The notes under the pieces: generated by a model | What the model saw: the letters and a program-made list of their open reading frames with translations, nothing else | What the model was told of the DNA's origin: nothing | Database searches by the model: none | Part shown: piece by piece, positions 9,721 to 17,840 of the stretch | Position numbering within the stretch: the first letter of the stretch is position 1 | Layout: every line of letters begins with the position of its first letter | Made by a program: the position numbers and the translations under genes | Assembly (NCBI GenBank): GCA_049514215.1 | Contig: JBEKVI010000012.1 | Span: 25,191 to 89,190 of the forward strand | Source of the DNA: BOG-994 sp049514215 | GTDB lineage: Bacteria > Pseudomonadota > Gammaproteobacteria > Burkholderiales > Burkholderiaceae_D | Direction: 5' to 3' | DNA: 64,000 nt

Positions 9721-11181
9721 ATGGGAAAAGTCACCGGATTCCTGGAATACCAACGACTGCGCGAGGCGTCGGAGCCGCCGCAGATGCGGCGCAAGCATTA
9801 CCGGGAGTTCGTCATGCACCTGTCCGACGAGGAGGCCAAGGTGCAGGGCGCCCGTTGCATGGACTGCGGGATTCCGTTCTGTCAGAACGGCTGTCCGGTG
9901 AACAACATCATTCCGGACTGGAATGACCTCGTCTTTCGCCAGAACTGGCACCTTGCGCTCGATACGCTGCACTCGACCAATAACTTCCCCGAGTTCACGG
10001 GGCGCGTGTGTCCTGCGCCCTGCGAGGCCGCTTGCACGCTCAACATCAACGACGACGCGGTGGGGATTAAGTCGATTGAGCACGCCATCATCGACAAGGG
10101 CTGGGAGATGGGCTGGATCACGCCCCAGCCGCCGCGCCACAAGACGGGCAAGGGCGTCGCCGTCGTGGGTTCGGGGCCCGCGGGGCTCGCGGTAGCCCAG
10201 CAGCTTGCGCGCGCCGGACATGCCGTGGTGGTGTTCGAAAAAAATGACCGCATCGGCGGCCTCCTGCGCTACGGCATTCCGGACTTCAAGATGGAAAAGC
10301 TGCACATCGATCGCCGCGTCGAGCAGATGCAGGCCGAAGGTGTCGAGTTTCGGACGGGAGTGGAGGTCGGTCCGGGCATCTCGGGCAGCGAGCTCATCGA
10401 TGCGTTCGATGCGGTTGTACTTGCAGGCGGGGCGGAAGAACCGCGCGATCTGCCGGTCCCGGGTCGGCAGCTCAAGGGCGTCCACTTCGCGATGGACTTC
10501 CTGCCGCAGCAGAATCGCATCGTCGCCGGAGAGCGCGTGAAAGACCAGATCACAGCGCGCGACAAGCACGTGTTGGTCATCGGGGGCGGGGATACGGGTT
10601 CGGATTGCGTGGGCACGAGCAACCGCCAAGGCGCCGCGAGCGTGACCCAGATCGAGCTCTTGCCCCAGCCGCCCGTCGAGGCGAATCGCCCCCTCACCTG
10701 GCCCTACTGGCCGATGATGCTAAGAACCTCCTCGTCGCACGAGGAAGGTTGCGTGCGCGACTGGGCTCTCACGACCAAGTCGTTTCGGGGGGGCGAGGGC
10801 AAACAGAAGAACCAGGTGAAGGCCCTAACGCTGGCCCGAATCGAGTGGACCATCGACGAGCGCACGGGAATCAACAAGATGGTCGAAGTTCCCGGCGGTG
10901 AACTCGAACTTCCGGCCGACCTCGTGCTCCTGGCGATGGGATTCACGGGACCGCGCTCCGGCGCGCTGTTGACCGAACTGGGCATCGAGCGCGATGCGCG
11001 GGGCAATGCCCGGGCGGCGCTAGACGGCCCCGGTGCTTATCGAACGAGCCATCCCAAGGTCTTCGCGGCGGGAGATATGCGCCGCGGCCAGTCGCTCGTG
11101 GTTTGGGCCATTCGCGAAGGCCGACAATGTGCCCGGGCCGTGGATATGGCCTTAATGGGTGAGTCGCTGTTGCCCCTTTAG
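9721..11181 (+). CDS. gltD: Glutamate synthase (NADPH) small subunit
   Basis: Takes electrons from NADPH through FAD and [4Fe-4S] clusters to GltB. The 486-aa protein has the N-terminal cluster cysteines C46, C49, C54, C58 (ARCMDCGIPFCQNGCP) and C97, C101, C105 (GRVCPAPCEAAC). A Rossmann motif for FAD, VVGSGPAGLAVAQQLARAG, starts near residue 148, and a second for NADPH, VLVIGGGDTGSDCVG, lies near 287. An AGGAAAGG ribosome-binding site precedes ATG 9721. It converges with a small minus-strand gene 4 bases beyond its stop. Confidence 0.97.
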   Translation: MGKVTGFLEYQRLREASEPPQMRRKHYREFVMHLSDEEAKVQGARCMDCGIPFCQNGCPVNNIIPDWNDLVFRQNWHLALDTLHSTNNFPEFTGRVCPAPCEAACTLNINDDAVGIKSIEHAIIDKGWEMGWITPQPPRHKTGKGVAVVGSGPAGLAVAQQLARAGHAVVVFEKNDRIGGLLRYGIPDFKMEKLHIDRRVEQMQAEGVEFRTGVEVGPGISGSELIDAFDAVVLAGGAEEPRDLPVPGRQLKGVHFAMDFLPQQNRIVAGERVKDQITARDKHVLVIGGGDTGSDCVGTSNRQGAASVTQIELLPQPPVEANRPLTWPYWPMMLRTSSSHEEGCVRDWALTTKSFRGGEGKQKNQVKALTLARIEWTIDERTGINKMVEVPGGELELPADLVLLAMGFTGPRSGALLTELGIERDARGNARAALDGPGAYRTSHPKVFAAGDMRRGQSLVVWAIREGRQCARAVDMALMGESLLPL

Positions 11182-11185
11182 GATT

Positions 11186-11401
11186 TCATTGCTCCTTGGC
11201 ACGCTTGGTAAGGTCCGCCACGAGATGGTCGATCACCTCTCCTTGACTGGGAAGTTCCATCTCGGCCTTTAGGCGCGTCAGCGCAGACCGGGTAGAAGTA
11301 CGCACAAGAACATTGATGAAGGCCTTCTGGGGCTTACGGCCGCGACGCGGATCAGTCGCTGCCTCGCGCGGGGCCGTACGGGGTTTTCGTTGGGTGCTCA
11401 T
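11186..11401 (-). CDS. Small basic protein of unknown function
   Basis: A 71-aa protein, not recognised. The first 25 residues are rich in Arg and Lys (MSTQRKPRTAPREAATDPRR onward). The rest could form a short strand (FINVLVRTSTRSAL) and two helices ending DHLVADLTKRAKEQ. That shape resembles ribbon-helix-helix DNA-binding proteins, but this is inference only. ATG 11401 is the only plausible start. It converges with gltD and is divergent from the next gene. Confidence 0.6.
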   Translation of the reverse strand: MSTQRKPRTAPREAATDPRRGRKPQKAFINVLVRTSTRSALTRLKAEMELPSQGEVIDHLVADLTKRAKEQ

Positions 11402-11683
11402 AGTTCCTCAATTCCACGGTTCCGGATCTCTCCGGGTTCGAATGAAGCGCGAATGCCTGCGCCCCCGGGCTTAGCCCGGCGCCGCGCGCAATCCGCTCGG
11501 CAAAAACATCTCGCACACTAATGCCTTAACCGGGCAAAGACCGGTCAAAACGCGCAAAAACACGCACGAACCTGCGCTCGAGCGCCGGGCCATCCGGTCG
11601 CCTCCCAACGATTCCTTAACAATATTTCAAGTTTTGGGGTCAGTCGCGCAGCCCATGGGCGGGCGACAATCTGATCAGTCGAA
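11402..11683. other. Non-coding gap between divergent small genes
   Basis: No gene is seen. It holds a short A-rich stretch with repeated CAAAA/GCAAAAAC motifs (about 11534-11566) and an AT-rich patch near 11612-11636, the likeliest place for a promoter. A GGTTCGAAT string near 11430 is not part of a tRNA. Confidence 0.5.
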
Positions 11684-11965
11684 TTGGCTTGGCTCACCCT
11701 TTCCTTGAAGGATGGTGCCAGCGCCTGGGATGAATGCCGTGTGCTTGACGATCCGCCTAAATTGATGTGCCCGAACTGTCTCTCGCTCGCCTCGGATCCG
11801 AGTTATCCCCACTCGACGCTGCGCTGGCGCATGGAAGAATTCGATCCCATCAGCAGCGAAGCGCTCGGATCCAAAGTCTTTGAGGAATGCAGTTTGTGCG
11901 GCGAACGCTGGACCCACAACCGCACGCGGCACAAGGCCGCCCTGCCCCCGGGCGCCGTCGCCTAA
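11684..11965 (+). CDS. Small protein with two CxxC pairs (zinc-ribbon-like)
   Basis: Up to 93 aa from TTG 11684, or about 66 aa from ATG 11765 (MCPNC...). Pairs C29-C32 (CPNC) and C69-C72 (CSLC) are spaced like a zinc ribbon. The segment between them (LRWRMEEFDP) and the tail (GERWTHNRTRHKAALPP) are not recognised. The start is undecided because the TTG lacks a clear ribosome-binding site. The gene ends 74 bases before apt; function unknown. Confidence 0.55.
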   Translation: MAWLTLSLKDGASAWDECRVLDDPPKLMCPNCLSLASDPSYPHSTLRWRMEEFDPISSEALGSKVFEECSLCGERWTHNRTRHKAALPPGAVA

Positions 11966-12009
11966 GGAAAGCCGGCCCATCAGCTCACGCGGCGTTTCAG
12001 CCGAGCCGA

Positions 12010-12015
12010 TACAAT
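12010..12015 (+). promoter_or_regulatory. Possible -10 box for apt
   Basis: GATACAATGG with TACAAT at 12010-12015, 24 bases before the apt ATG. It is the same -10 hexamer as that in front of aroK. No convincing -35 was found, so this is tentative. Confidence 0.3.
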
Positions 12016-12039
12016 GGCGGTTTTCCCTCTACACCCGTC

Positions 12040-12582
12040 ATGACGAGCGACGCCGAACGAATACTGCAGAAAGTTCGCACGGTGCCCGACTGGCCCGAAC
12101 CAGGGATCCAGTTTCGGGACATTACCCCGGTGCTGCACGACGCGAAGACCTTTCGCATCCTGATTGATCTTTTTGTACACCGCTACTTTGATGCCCAGCT
12201 CCACCTCGTTGCAGGAATCGACGCGCGCGGCTTCATTCTCGGAGCTGCCATCGCCTACGAACTGGGCTTGGGCTTCGTTCCCGTGCGAAAAAAAGGAAAG
12301 TTGCCCTTCGAGACGCTGGCCGAAGACTACACGCTCGAATACGGTAACGCGACCGTCGAAGTCCACTCAGACGCCTGCCAGCCCGGCGACCGGATTGTTC
12401 TGATCGACGACTTGATTGCCACGGGTGGGACCATGCTGGCCGCAGTGAAGCTCTTGGGGCGGCTCGGAGCCACGGTCGTCGAGACCGCGGCCATCATTGA
12501 TCTTCCCGACCTGGGCGGCTCGAAGCTGTTGCACGCCGCAGGCGTGCCGCCTTACACCGTCTGCTCGTTTGGCGGCGCTTAG
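12040..12582 (+). CDS. apt: Adenine phosphoribosyltransferase
   Basis: Salvages adenine to AMP with PRPP (cytosol). The 180-aa product has PEPGIQFRDITPV near the N-terminus, GIDARGFILGAAIAYELGLGF, the flexible-loop region KKGKLPFETLAEDYTLEYG and the PRPP-binding signature RIVLIDDLIATGGTM. ATG 12040 is chosen because the protein then begins MTSDAERILQKVRTVPDWP as in the family; longer upstream extensions in frame look spurious. It appears to be transcribed alone. Confidence 0.95.
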   Translation: MTSDAERILQKVRTVPDWPEPGIQFRDITPVLHDAKTFRILIDLFVHRYFDAQLHLVAGIDARGFILGAAIAYELGLGFVPVRKKGKLPFETLAEDYTLEYGNATVEVHSDACQPGDRIVLIDDLIATGGTMLAAVKLLGRLGATVVETAAIIDLPDLGGSKLLHAAGVPPYTVCSFGGA

Positions 12583-12620
12583 CATTAAGCGATCTTGTCG
12601 GCCCCAACCGCTTCTTGCAA

Positions 12621-12641
12621 CCTCGTTGCGTGCTAACGAGG
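12621..12641 (+). other. Hairpin between apt and the hydrolase gene
   Basis: CCTCGTT (12621-12627) pairs perfectly with AACGAGG (12635-12641) across a 7-base loop. A smaller GGGTC/GACCC stem follows. There is no T run, so it is not an obvious terminator; it may be a weak stop or a regulatory fold. Confidence 0.35.
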
Positions 12642-12689
12642 GTCCCCATAGACCCGGAAACTGACGGACGCGCTTTGGAGAACTGACTC

Positions 12690-13538
12690 ATGCCAATACG
12701 GACTTTCGCGCAGAAGTGCTTTCTCGCCTTGATCGTCAGCGCCGTTATCATGGGCGGTCTATTGCCGACGCACCCGGCAGCGGCCGCCGATTCCAAGATC
12801 GAGATCCTCTGGCTTGGGCAGTCGGCGTTTCGCATCAGGACCCTCGGCGGGAAAGTGATCGTGATCGATCCCTACCTGATCGACAATCCGAAGACTCCTG
12901 CCCAGTACAAGAGGCTCGAGGCCCTGGGAAAGGTCGATCTGATTCTCGTCACCCATGCGCACTATGACCATTTCGCCGATGCGCCGGCCCTAGCGAAACT
13001 CAACTCCGCACCGGTCTATGGGCCCGCGGGCCTTGATCAATCCATGCAGACTTTGGGCATCCTTCCCCCGGAACTCGCACCTCGCATGGGAAAAGGCGGC
13101 ACCATCACACCCTTCGGGCCCTCGGTGCGCATCACGCAGGTCCATGCCGAGCACAGCTCCGAGCTTCTTTGGCATAACCCTGTGACCAACCGCGACGAGA
13201 CCCACGTGGGAGGCGAACCCGTCGGCTTCATCATCGAGTTCGAAAACGGTTTTCGCCTCTACCACATGGGCGACACGGCCTTGTTCGGGGACATGAAATG
13301 GATCGGAGAGAAGTACCATCCGGACCTCCTCATGATCCCCATCGGTGGGCACTTCGTAATGGATCCCAGCGATGCCGCTTTTGCCACGCGCGAATGGATC
13401 AAGCCTAAGATCGTGATCCCCATGCATTACGGAACCACACCTCTCCTCAAAGGCACTCCCGAAGAATTCATCAATGCATTGGGTCCGACATCGATCAAAG
13501 TCGAGTCGATCAAGCCTGGGGACACGCTGGAGTTCTAA
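12690..13538 (+). CDS. Exported metallo-beta-lactamase-fold hydrolase (UPF0173-like)
   Basis: A 282-aa protein with an N-terminal signal sequence (hydrophobic about 11-27, likely cut after AAAA near residue 33), so periplasmic. The metal-binding motif HxHxDH is complete at H89, H91, D93 and H94 (VTHAHYDHF). Later ligand regions are QVHAEHSS, HMGDTALFGD and PMHYGTTP. The pattern fits the UPF0173 group of metal-dependent hydrolases, most of which are cytosolic, so the signal sequence is notable. Substrate unknown. Confidence 0.85.
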   Translation: MPIRTFAQKCFLALIVSAVIMGGLLPTHPAAAADSKIEILWLGQSAFRIRTLGGKVIVIDPYLIDNPKTPAQYKRLEALGKVDLILVTHAHYDHFADAPALAKLNSAPVYGPAGLDQSMQTLGILPPELAPRMGKGGTITPFGPSVRITQVHAEHSSELLWHNPVTNRDETHVGGEPVGFIIEFENGFRLYHMGDTALFGDMKWIGEKYHPDLLMIPIGGHFVMDPSDAAFATREWIKPKIVIPMHYGTTPLLKGTPEEFINALGPTSIKVESIKPGDTLEF

Positions 13539-13598
13539 CACCGATTCGGACGCGAGCGAACACGCGACGCGCAGCGCTCGCTGATGACGGCTTTGATG

Positions 13599-13622
13599 CT
13601 ATATGCCTTAGGCAGCATATAG
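13599..13622. promoter_or_regulatory. Inverted repeat upstream of the MFS gene
   Basis: CTATATGC (13599-13606) and GCATATAG (13615-13622) are perfect inverted 8-mers around an 8-base centre. It has no T tail and lies between the hydrolase stop and the MFS gene. A loose -35/-10 pair (TAGACA 13664, CATAAT 13689, spacer 19) lies downstream, so an operator role is possible but unproven. Confidence 0.4.
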
Positions 13623-13782
13623 GTCTTAGGTTGCATCGCACAACGAATCCGAGCAAGTCCGGATAGACAATCCTTACTCTTCTGCTGACATAATCCGGGT
13701 TGCAAGAGAGTACGACACCTCGATTGGCACTGACCCGGTGTCAATGGCGGGTCGTGTGTTGCTCAGGCTTTCGGGAGTATCT

Positions 13783-15435
13783 ATGTCGACCGTCTCAAGT
13801 GAAGTGGCCAAAGGTATTTCAGGCTCCGCCGGTATTCTCGAGCGCGAGCGTACGGTCGCGGGGCCTAATTTCAATCGCTGGCTGGTTCCGCCCGCGGCAC
13901 TGGCAATCCACCTGTGTATCGGGATGGCCTACGGCTTTAGCGTGTTCTGGTTACCGATGTCGAAGCTGTTAAGCACTGTCCCGGAGACCTGCAAGGATCA
14001 GACGCTCTTCGAGGAGCTCTTTACGACCTCGTGCAACTGGTCGGTGTCCGCGGTGACGAGCACGTTTACGTTGTTCATCGCCGTGCTCGGGATCTCGGCT
14101 GCGCTGTGGGGCGGCTGGCTCGAGCGGGCCGGCCCCCGCAAGGCCGGATTCATCGCCGCGGCATGCTGGGGGGGCGGACTCGTGTTAGGCGGCCTTGCGG
14201 TCATCTTCCACCAGCTCTGGCTCTTGTGGGTTGGATGCGGAGTCCTAGGCGGCGTCGGACAGGGGCTCGGCTACATCAGTCCCGTCTCCACACTCATTAA
14301 GTGGTTTCCTGACCGCCGGGGCATGGCGACCGGATTTGCCATCATGGGATACGGTGGTGGAGCGATGATCGGTGCGCCCCTCGCAGTCGCCCTCATGAGT
14401 TATTTCGGCACGAGCGCAGGTCCGGGTGTCGCCGCCACGCTCATCACCATGGGCATTTTGTACTTTTGCGTGATGTCCGCCGGCGCATTCGGTTTTCGGG
14501 TCACGCCCAACGCCTGGCTTCCAAAGGGCTATACGCCGCGCGTGAACAGCAGCCGCGCGATGATTACCGGGCGGCACGTTGATTTGAACATGGCGTGGAA
14601 GACGCCGCAATTCTGGCTCATCTGGGGCGTGCTCTGCATGAACGTGACCGCGGGCATCGGCGTGATTGCCATGGCCTCCCCCATGCTCCAGGATGTGTTC
14701 GGCCCAGGACTCATCGGCGCGGAATCGACCGCCGCCATGACCACCGCGCAGAAAGCGGCGATCGTCGCTGCGGCGGCTGGCTTGGTCGGGTTGATCAGCC
14801 TATTTAACAGCCTCGGGCGACTCTTCTGGGCTTCGCTGTCGGATTACCTGGGCCGCAAGAACACCTATTTCATCTTTTTCATCCTCGGCATTCTCCTGTA
14901 TTGCTCCATGCCCACGCTAGGACACATGGCGGCCGCCGGACTGTTTGTCGTTACGGTGTGCCTCATCCTCACCATGTACGGGGGAGGATTCGCTACGGTT
15001 CCGGCCTATTTGGCCGACATGTTCGGCACCCAGATGGTCGGAGCCATTCACGGACGGCTCCTGACCGCATGGTCGGTCGCGGGAATCATCGGGCCCTTGT
15101 TAATTTCCAATATTCGGCAGATGCAGTTGGATTCCGGCGTGGCGCGCAATCTCGTCTACGATCGCACGCTCTACATCCTGGCGGGCCTTTTGGTCATCGG
15201 ATTGATTTGCAATGCTCTCGTTAGGCCCGTTAACGAGAAGTACTTCATGAGCGACAGCGAACTCGCCAATGAACGAGCGTTACAGCACGAAGCTCAGGGA
15301 AGTGCGGGCGCAACCAGCGCCGCGCACGGCGCGTTTGGCGTGGGCGGAATTCTGGCCTGGCTCGGCGTGGGGATCCCTTTTCTGATCGGTGTGTGGATCG
15401 CGCTGGACAAGGCCGCGGCCCTGTTTCATTTCTAG
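13783..15435 (+). CDS. MFS transporter, oxalate/formate antiporter-like (OFA family)
   Basis: An inner-membrane carrier of about 550 aa with roughly 12 to 14 hydrophobic segments. Features typical of the OFA branch are GMAYGFSVFWLPM in the first helix region, WGGWLERAGPRKAG after helix 2, GLGYISPVSTLIKWFPDRRGMATG, and NSLGRLFWASLSDYLGRKNTYF at the start of the second half. ATG 13783 is preferred because GGGAG stands 5 bases before it; a GTG at 13738 in frame has no such site. The substrate (oxalate, formate or another monocarboxylate) cannot be told from sequence. A terminator follows. Confidence 0.85.
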   Translation: MSTVSSEVAKGISGSAGILERERTVAGPNFNRWLVPPAALAIHLCIGMAYGFSVFWLPMSKLLSTVPETCKDQTLFEELFTTSCNWSVSAVTSTFTLFIAVLGISAALWGGWLERAGPRKAGFIAAACWGGGLVLGGLAVIFHQLWLLWVGCGVLGGVGQGLGYISPVSTLIKWFPDRRGMATGFAIMGYGGGAMIGAPLAVALMSYFGTSAGPGVAATLITMGILYFCVMSAGAFGFRVTPNAWLPKGYTPRVNSSRAMITGRHVDLNMAWKTPQFWLIWGVLCMNVTAGIGVIAMASPMLQDVFGPGLIGAESTAAMTTAQKAAIVAAAAGLVGLISLFNSLGRLFWASLSDYLGRKNTYFIFFILGILLYCSMPTLGHMAAAGLFVVTVCLILTMYGGGFATVPAYLADMFGTQMVGAIHGRLLTAWSVAGIIGPLLISNIRQMQLDSGVARNLVYDRTLYILAGLLVIGLICNALVRPVNEKYFMSDSELANERALQHEAQGSAGATSAAHGAFGVGGILAWLGVGIPFLIGVWIALDKAAALFHF

Positions 15436-15455
15436 AGCAAAGTCCCAACAGAACG

Positions 15456-15481
15456 ACGCCCGCATTCGCGGGCGTTTTTTT
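15456..15481 (+). terminator. Rho-independent terminator after the MFS gene
   Basis: ACGCCCGC (15456-15463), loop ATTC, GCGGGCGT (15468-15475), then a run of seven T, 20 bases after the MFS stop. Confidence 0.92.
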
Positions 15482-15589
15482 GGGCCCACCGCGAAAACGC
15501 GCCCGCTCAGATCCACCGTTCTCGTATCGGATCACATCCTCGAATGGCGCCCAGCTTGACGGCGTCGCAGCCCGTCGCAGGTCAACTCG

Positions 15590-17371
15590 TCAGTCCTCGG
15601 GCTCAAATGAGATCCTGGCGTGATCGTCGGGTCGGCGACGCTCGACAAAAAATGCGATGTCCAATCCCTTCTTGGCCTCGGCACCCGCCGCCTGGATGGC
15701 TTCGACGACCTGGTGGTAGGACGTATAGGAACCCGGCTCTATGGCCGCCGCACCGATGGACAGTCTGGGCAGCGCATGGAATACGGGATTGCCGCGCCGG
15801 TCTTTCTGGTAGTAGCCCGACTGGGCGACATCGCTGCGCGACAGAAACGCCTGGCGCCCCACGTCGAACTCGGCGATCAGATTCTCACAACGTTCCCTCC
15901 AGTCGGATTCGCGAATCAACGCCACGAATTTTCCGCTGCCGAGATAGCCCAGAAAGTCGAGCTCGGGATCACAGTAGGCGCCAATCAAGATCCCTGCATA
16001 CTGGATCAGGTTGTCCCCTCGCGGATATCCAAAGACCTGGTTGTAGGCTTTGAGGTGATCGATATCGCAAAGCGCTGCCACAAATGCGCCTTTGCCTTCA
16101 ATGAGACCTTCGATAGCCTTCTGCAGCTGCACCTGGCCGGGTAACGCAGTCAGAGGGTCGGCGTAGCGGGCCGCGCGCTCCTGAGAGCGGCTTAGTTCGC
16201 GCAGCACCAATTGCGCATTCGCCAGTCCGCGGTAGACCCCGCGCTCGTTGATGATAAATGGCGCAGCAAAGCGGGATGGGTCGGCTCCCGCGAGCAGCAG
16301 CCCAAGGGCTTCAAGGCTCATGCGGCTGTCGATGAGAAGCGGAGAGCGATCCATGACCGCCTTGACGAGACGCATCTCCGACACCCCTTCTGCGCCAGAC
16401 GATGCAGCAAGGGCCGCCTCGCGACTGAGGATGCCCACCGCAATGGTCTTATCGACGACGGGGATGGCAAGCAACTTGGGATCGGCCTCGAACCGATGGC
16501 GTGCATTCGCCAATGGGATGTCGGATGCAACCGGCTCGACAGGCGCTCCGAGTTGCTCCGCGAAAACAAAGCTGCCCAGATCGCGGGAAGCTGGTGGCTG
16601 CGCGTACGCTCGGTGATTGAGGATGAGCTTTTGGACGTCGGGTCGAAGTTCGCTTAAGGGGCGCACGTCAGGTGCACTAAACAGATGGCCTTGGGCAAAC
16701 TCGACTCCGAGGTCACGCAAGGCGTAGAGTTCGGCCGCATGCTCGACGCCCTCGCCGATCACTTTCGTACCGAGGGCGTGGGAGAGCTGCCAGACCGTTC
16801 TGACAAACTGGTGTTTGACGGGGTCCGAATGCAGACCCCGCACGAAGTGCTGATCGATCTTGACGTAGTGCGGTTGGATGTCGGACCAGACTCTGAGGCT
16901 CGCAGCGCCCTCGCCCAGATGATTCAGGGCGATTTCAAAGCCCATTCCGCGAGCGCGACACATGACCTCATAGATCGACTGGTCCCCAAGCATCGGCTGG
17001 TGGTCGGAAACCTCGAGAACGACCTGGCTGGCCGACAGGCCTGCCTCGAGGAGGGACTCTTCAATCCGCTGCAGCGGGTTTTCGGCCAGGCGTAAGACGC
17101 CTGGGGCGATGCTCAAAAAGAGCTTGCCGGCGGTTCCCCCGCTGCCGCCAAAGGCCCGGGCGAGTGTTCGGATTGAAGCAAATTCCAATTCCCGCTGCGA
17201 GTCGAGTTCGGGCGCGCTTTCGTAGAGCTGCTCCTCGGCGTGTCGCGGCGAACTCTTCCCCGCGAGGAGAAGACCTTCGCAGCCCAGGACCGAGCCACCG
17301 CGTAGCGAGACGATCGGCTGGAAAACGAAACTGAGGTCGTTGAGTTCGACTGGGGATGTGACGGCGGGCAC
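15590..17371 (-). CDS. EAL-CBS-GGDEF protein with degenerate EAL and GGDEF motifs
   Basis: A 593-aa cytosolic signalling protein: EAL-type domain about 10-250, a CBS-like region about 280-395, and a GGDEF-type domain about 400-570. The EAL signature is EGL (32-34), and the DDFGTG loop is NHLGEG (150-155), losing both aspartates. YVKID and EGVE survive. The GGDEF signature is GSGKF (478-482). Neither c-di-GMP breakdown nor synthesis is therefore expected; a binding or scaffold role is inferred. The GTG start is preceded by AGAGG. It lies downstream of dsbD on the same strand. Confidence 0.88.
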   Translation of the reverse strand: MPAVTSPVELNDLSFVFQPIVSLRGGSVLGCEGLLLAGKSSPRHAEEQLYESAPELDSQRELEFASIRTLARAFGGSGGTAGKLFLSIAPGVLRLAENPLQRIEESLLEAGLSASQVVLEVSDHQPMLGDQSIYEVMCRARGMGFEIALNHLGEGAASLRVWSDIQPHYVKIDQHFVRGLHSDPVKHQFVRTVWQLSHALGTKVIGEGVEHAAELYALRDLGVEFAQGHLFSAPDVRPLSELRPDVQKLILNHRAYAQPPASRDLGSFVFAEQLGAPVEPVASDIPLANARHRFEADPKLLAIPVVDKTIAVGILSREAALAASSGAEGVSEMRLVKAVMDRSPLLIDSRMSLEALGLLLAGADPSRFAAPFIINERGVYRGLANAQLVLRELSRSQERAARYADPLTALPGQVQLQKAIEGLIEGKGAFVAALCDIDHLKAYNQVFGYPRGDNLIQYAGILIGAYCDPELDFLGYLGSGKFVALIRESDWRERCENLIAEFDVGRQAFLSRSDVAQSGYYQKDRRGNPVFHALPRLSIGAAAIEPGSYTSYHQVVEAIQAAGAEAKKGLDIAFFVERRRPDDHARISFEPED

Positions 17372-17519
17372 ATGAGCCTCTTTGGGCGCGTCCTCGTTAA
17401 GAGACCCGAGGATCGACGCCCATCATGGGACAGAACGCCCCCCCGCGCAATCAAGGTGTGGGCTCTGGGACACAGGCGATGCTTCCTTGGATAGCAAAAA
17501 CCGGAAAGTGTGGCGCCCC

Positions 17520-17810
17520 TCAACCGGGAAGCGCCGGGGAAGCCGATTTGCGGCCGGACTGCCGCAAGACGCGCTCGATTCTGGCCAGGAGCTTCTCTTC
17601 ATCCTTCGGGCTCAAGAGCGCGTGTCGGACGAACTCTGCGCCTTCTTTGAGATCGGCAAAGAGTTGCCCGCGATCTTCGTGGAAGTGGAGAAACGCCTGG
17701 GACTTTCGGTAGAAGCTGCCCGGAGTGCGCTCCCTAAGCTCGGGGCGGGCCCGGAGCGCCGCCAAGAGCGTCTCGATGGCAAGCAGATCAGAAGGCGTCG
17801 CGTGCCTCAT
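17520..17810 (-). CDS. Conserved-looking small protein of unknown function
   Basis: A 96-aa protein, not assigned to a family. It begins MRHATPSDLLAIETLLAALR (helical) and has a central motif TPGSFYRKSQAFLHFHEDRGQLFADLK, then a helical tail ending in Ser/Ala/Pro. (The central motif spans residues of about 29-55.) ATG 17810 lies 30 bases after the dsbD stop, so it is probably cotranscribed with dsbD. Likely cytosolic. Confidence 0.6.
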   Translation of the reverse strand: MRHATPSDLLAIETLLAALRARPELRERTPGSFYRKSQAFLHFHEDRGQLFADLKEGAEFVRHALLSPKDEEKLLARIERVLRQSGRKSASPALPG

Positions 17811-17840
17811 CTGCTCATGGACCTGGTTCGCCTGGGCGGA

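Noticed and set aside
11425..11440. GGTTCGAAT, similar to a tRNA T-loop
   Set aside because: No acceptor or anticodon stem can be built around it.
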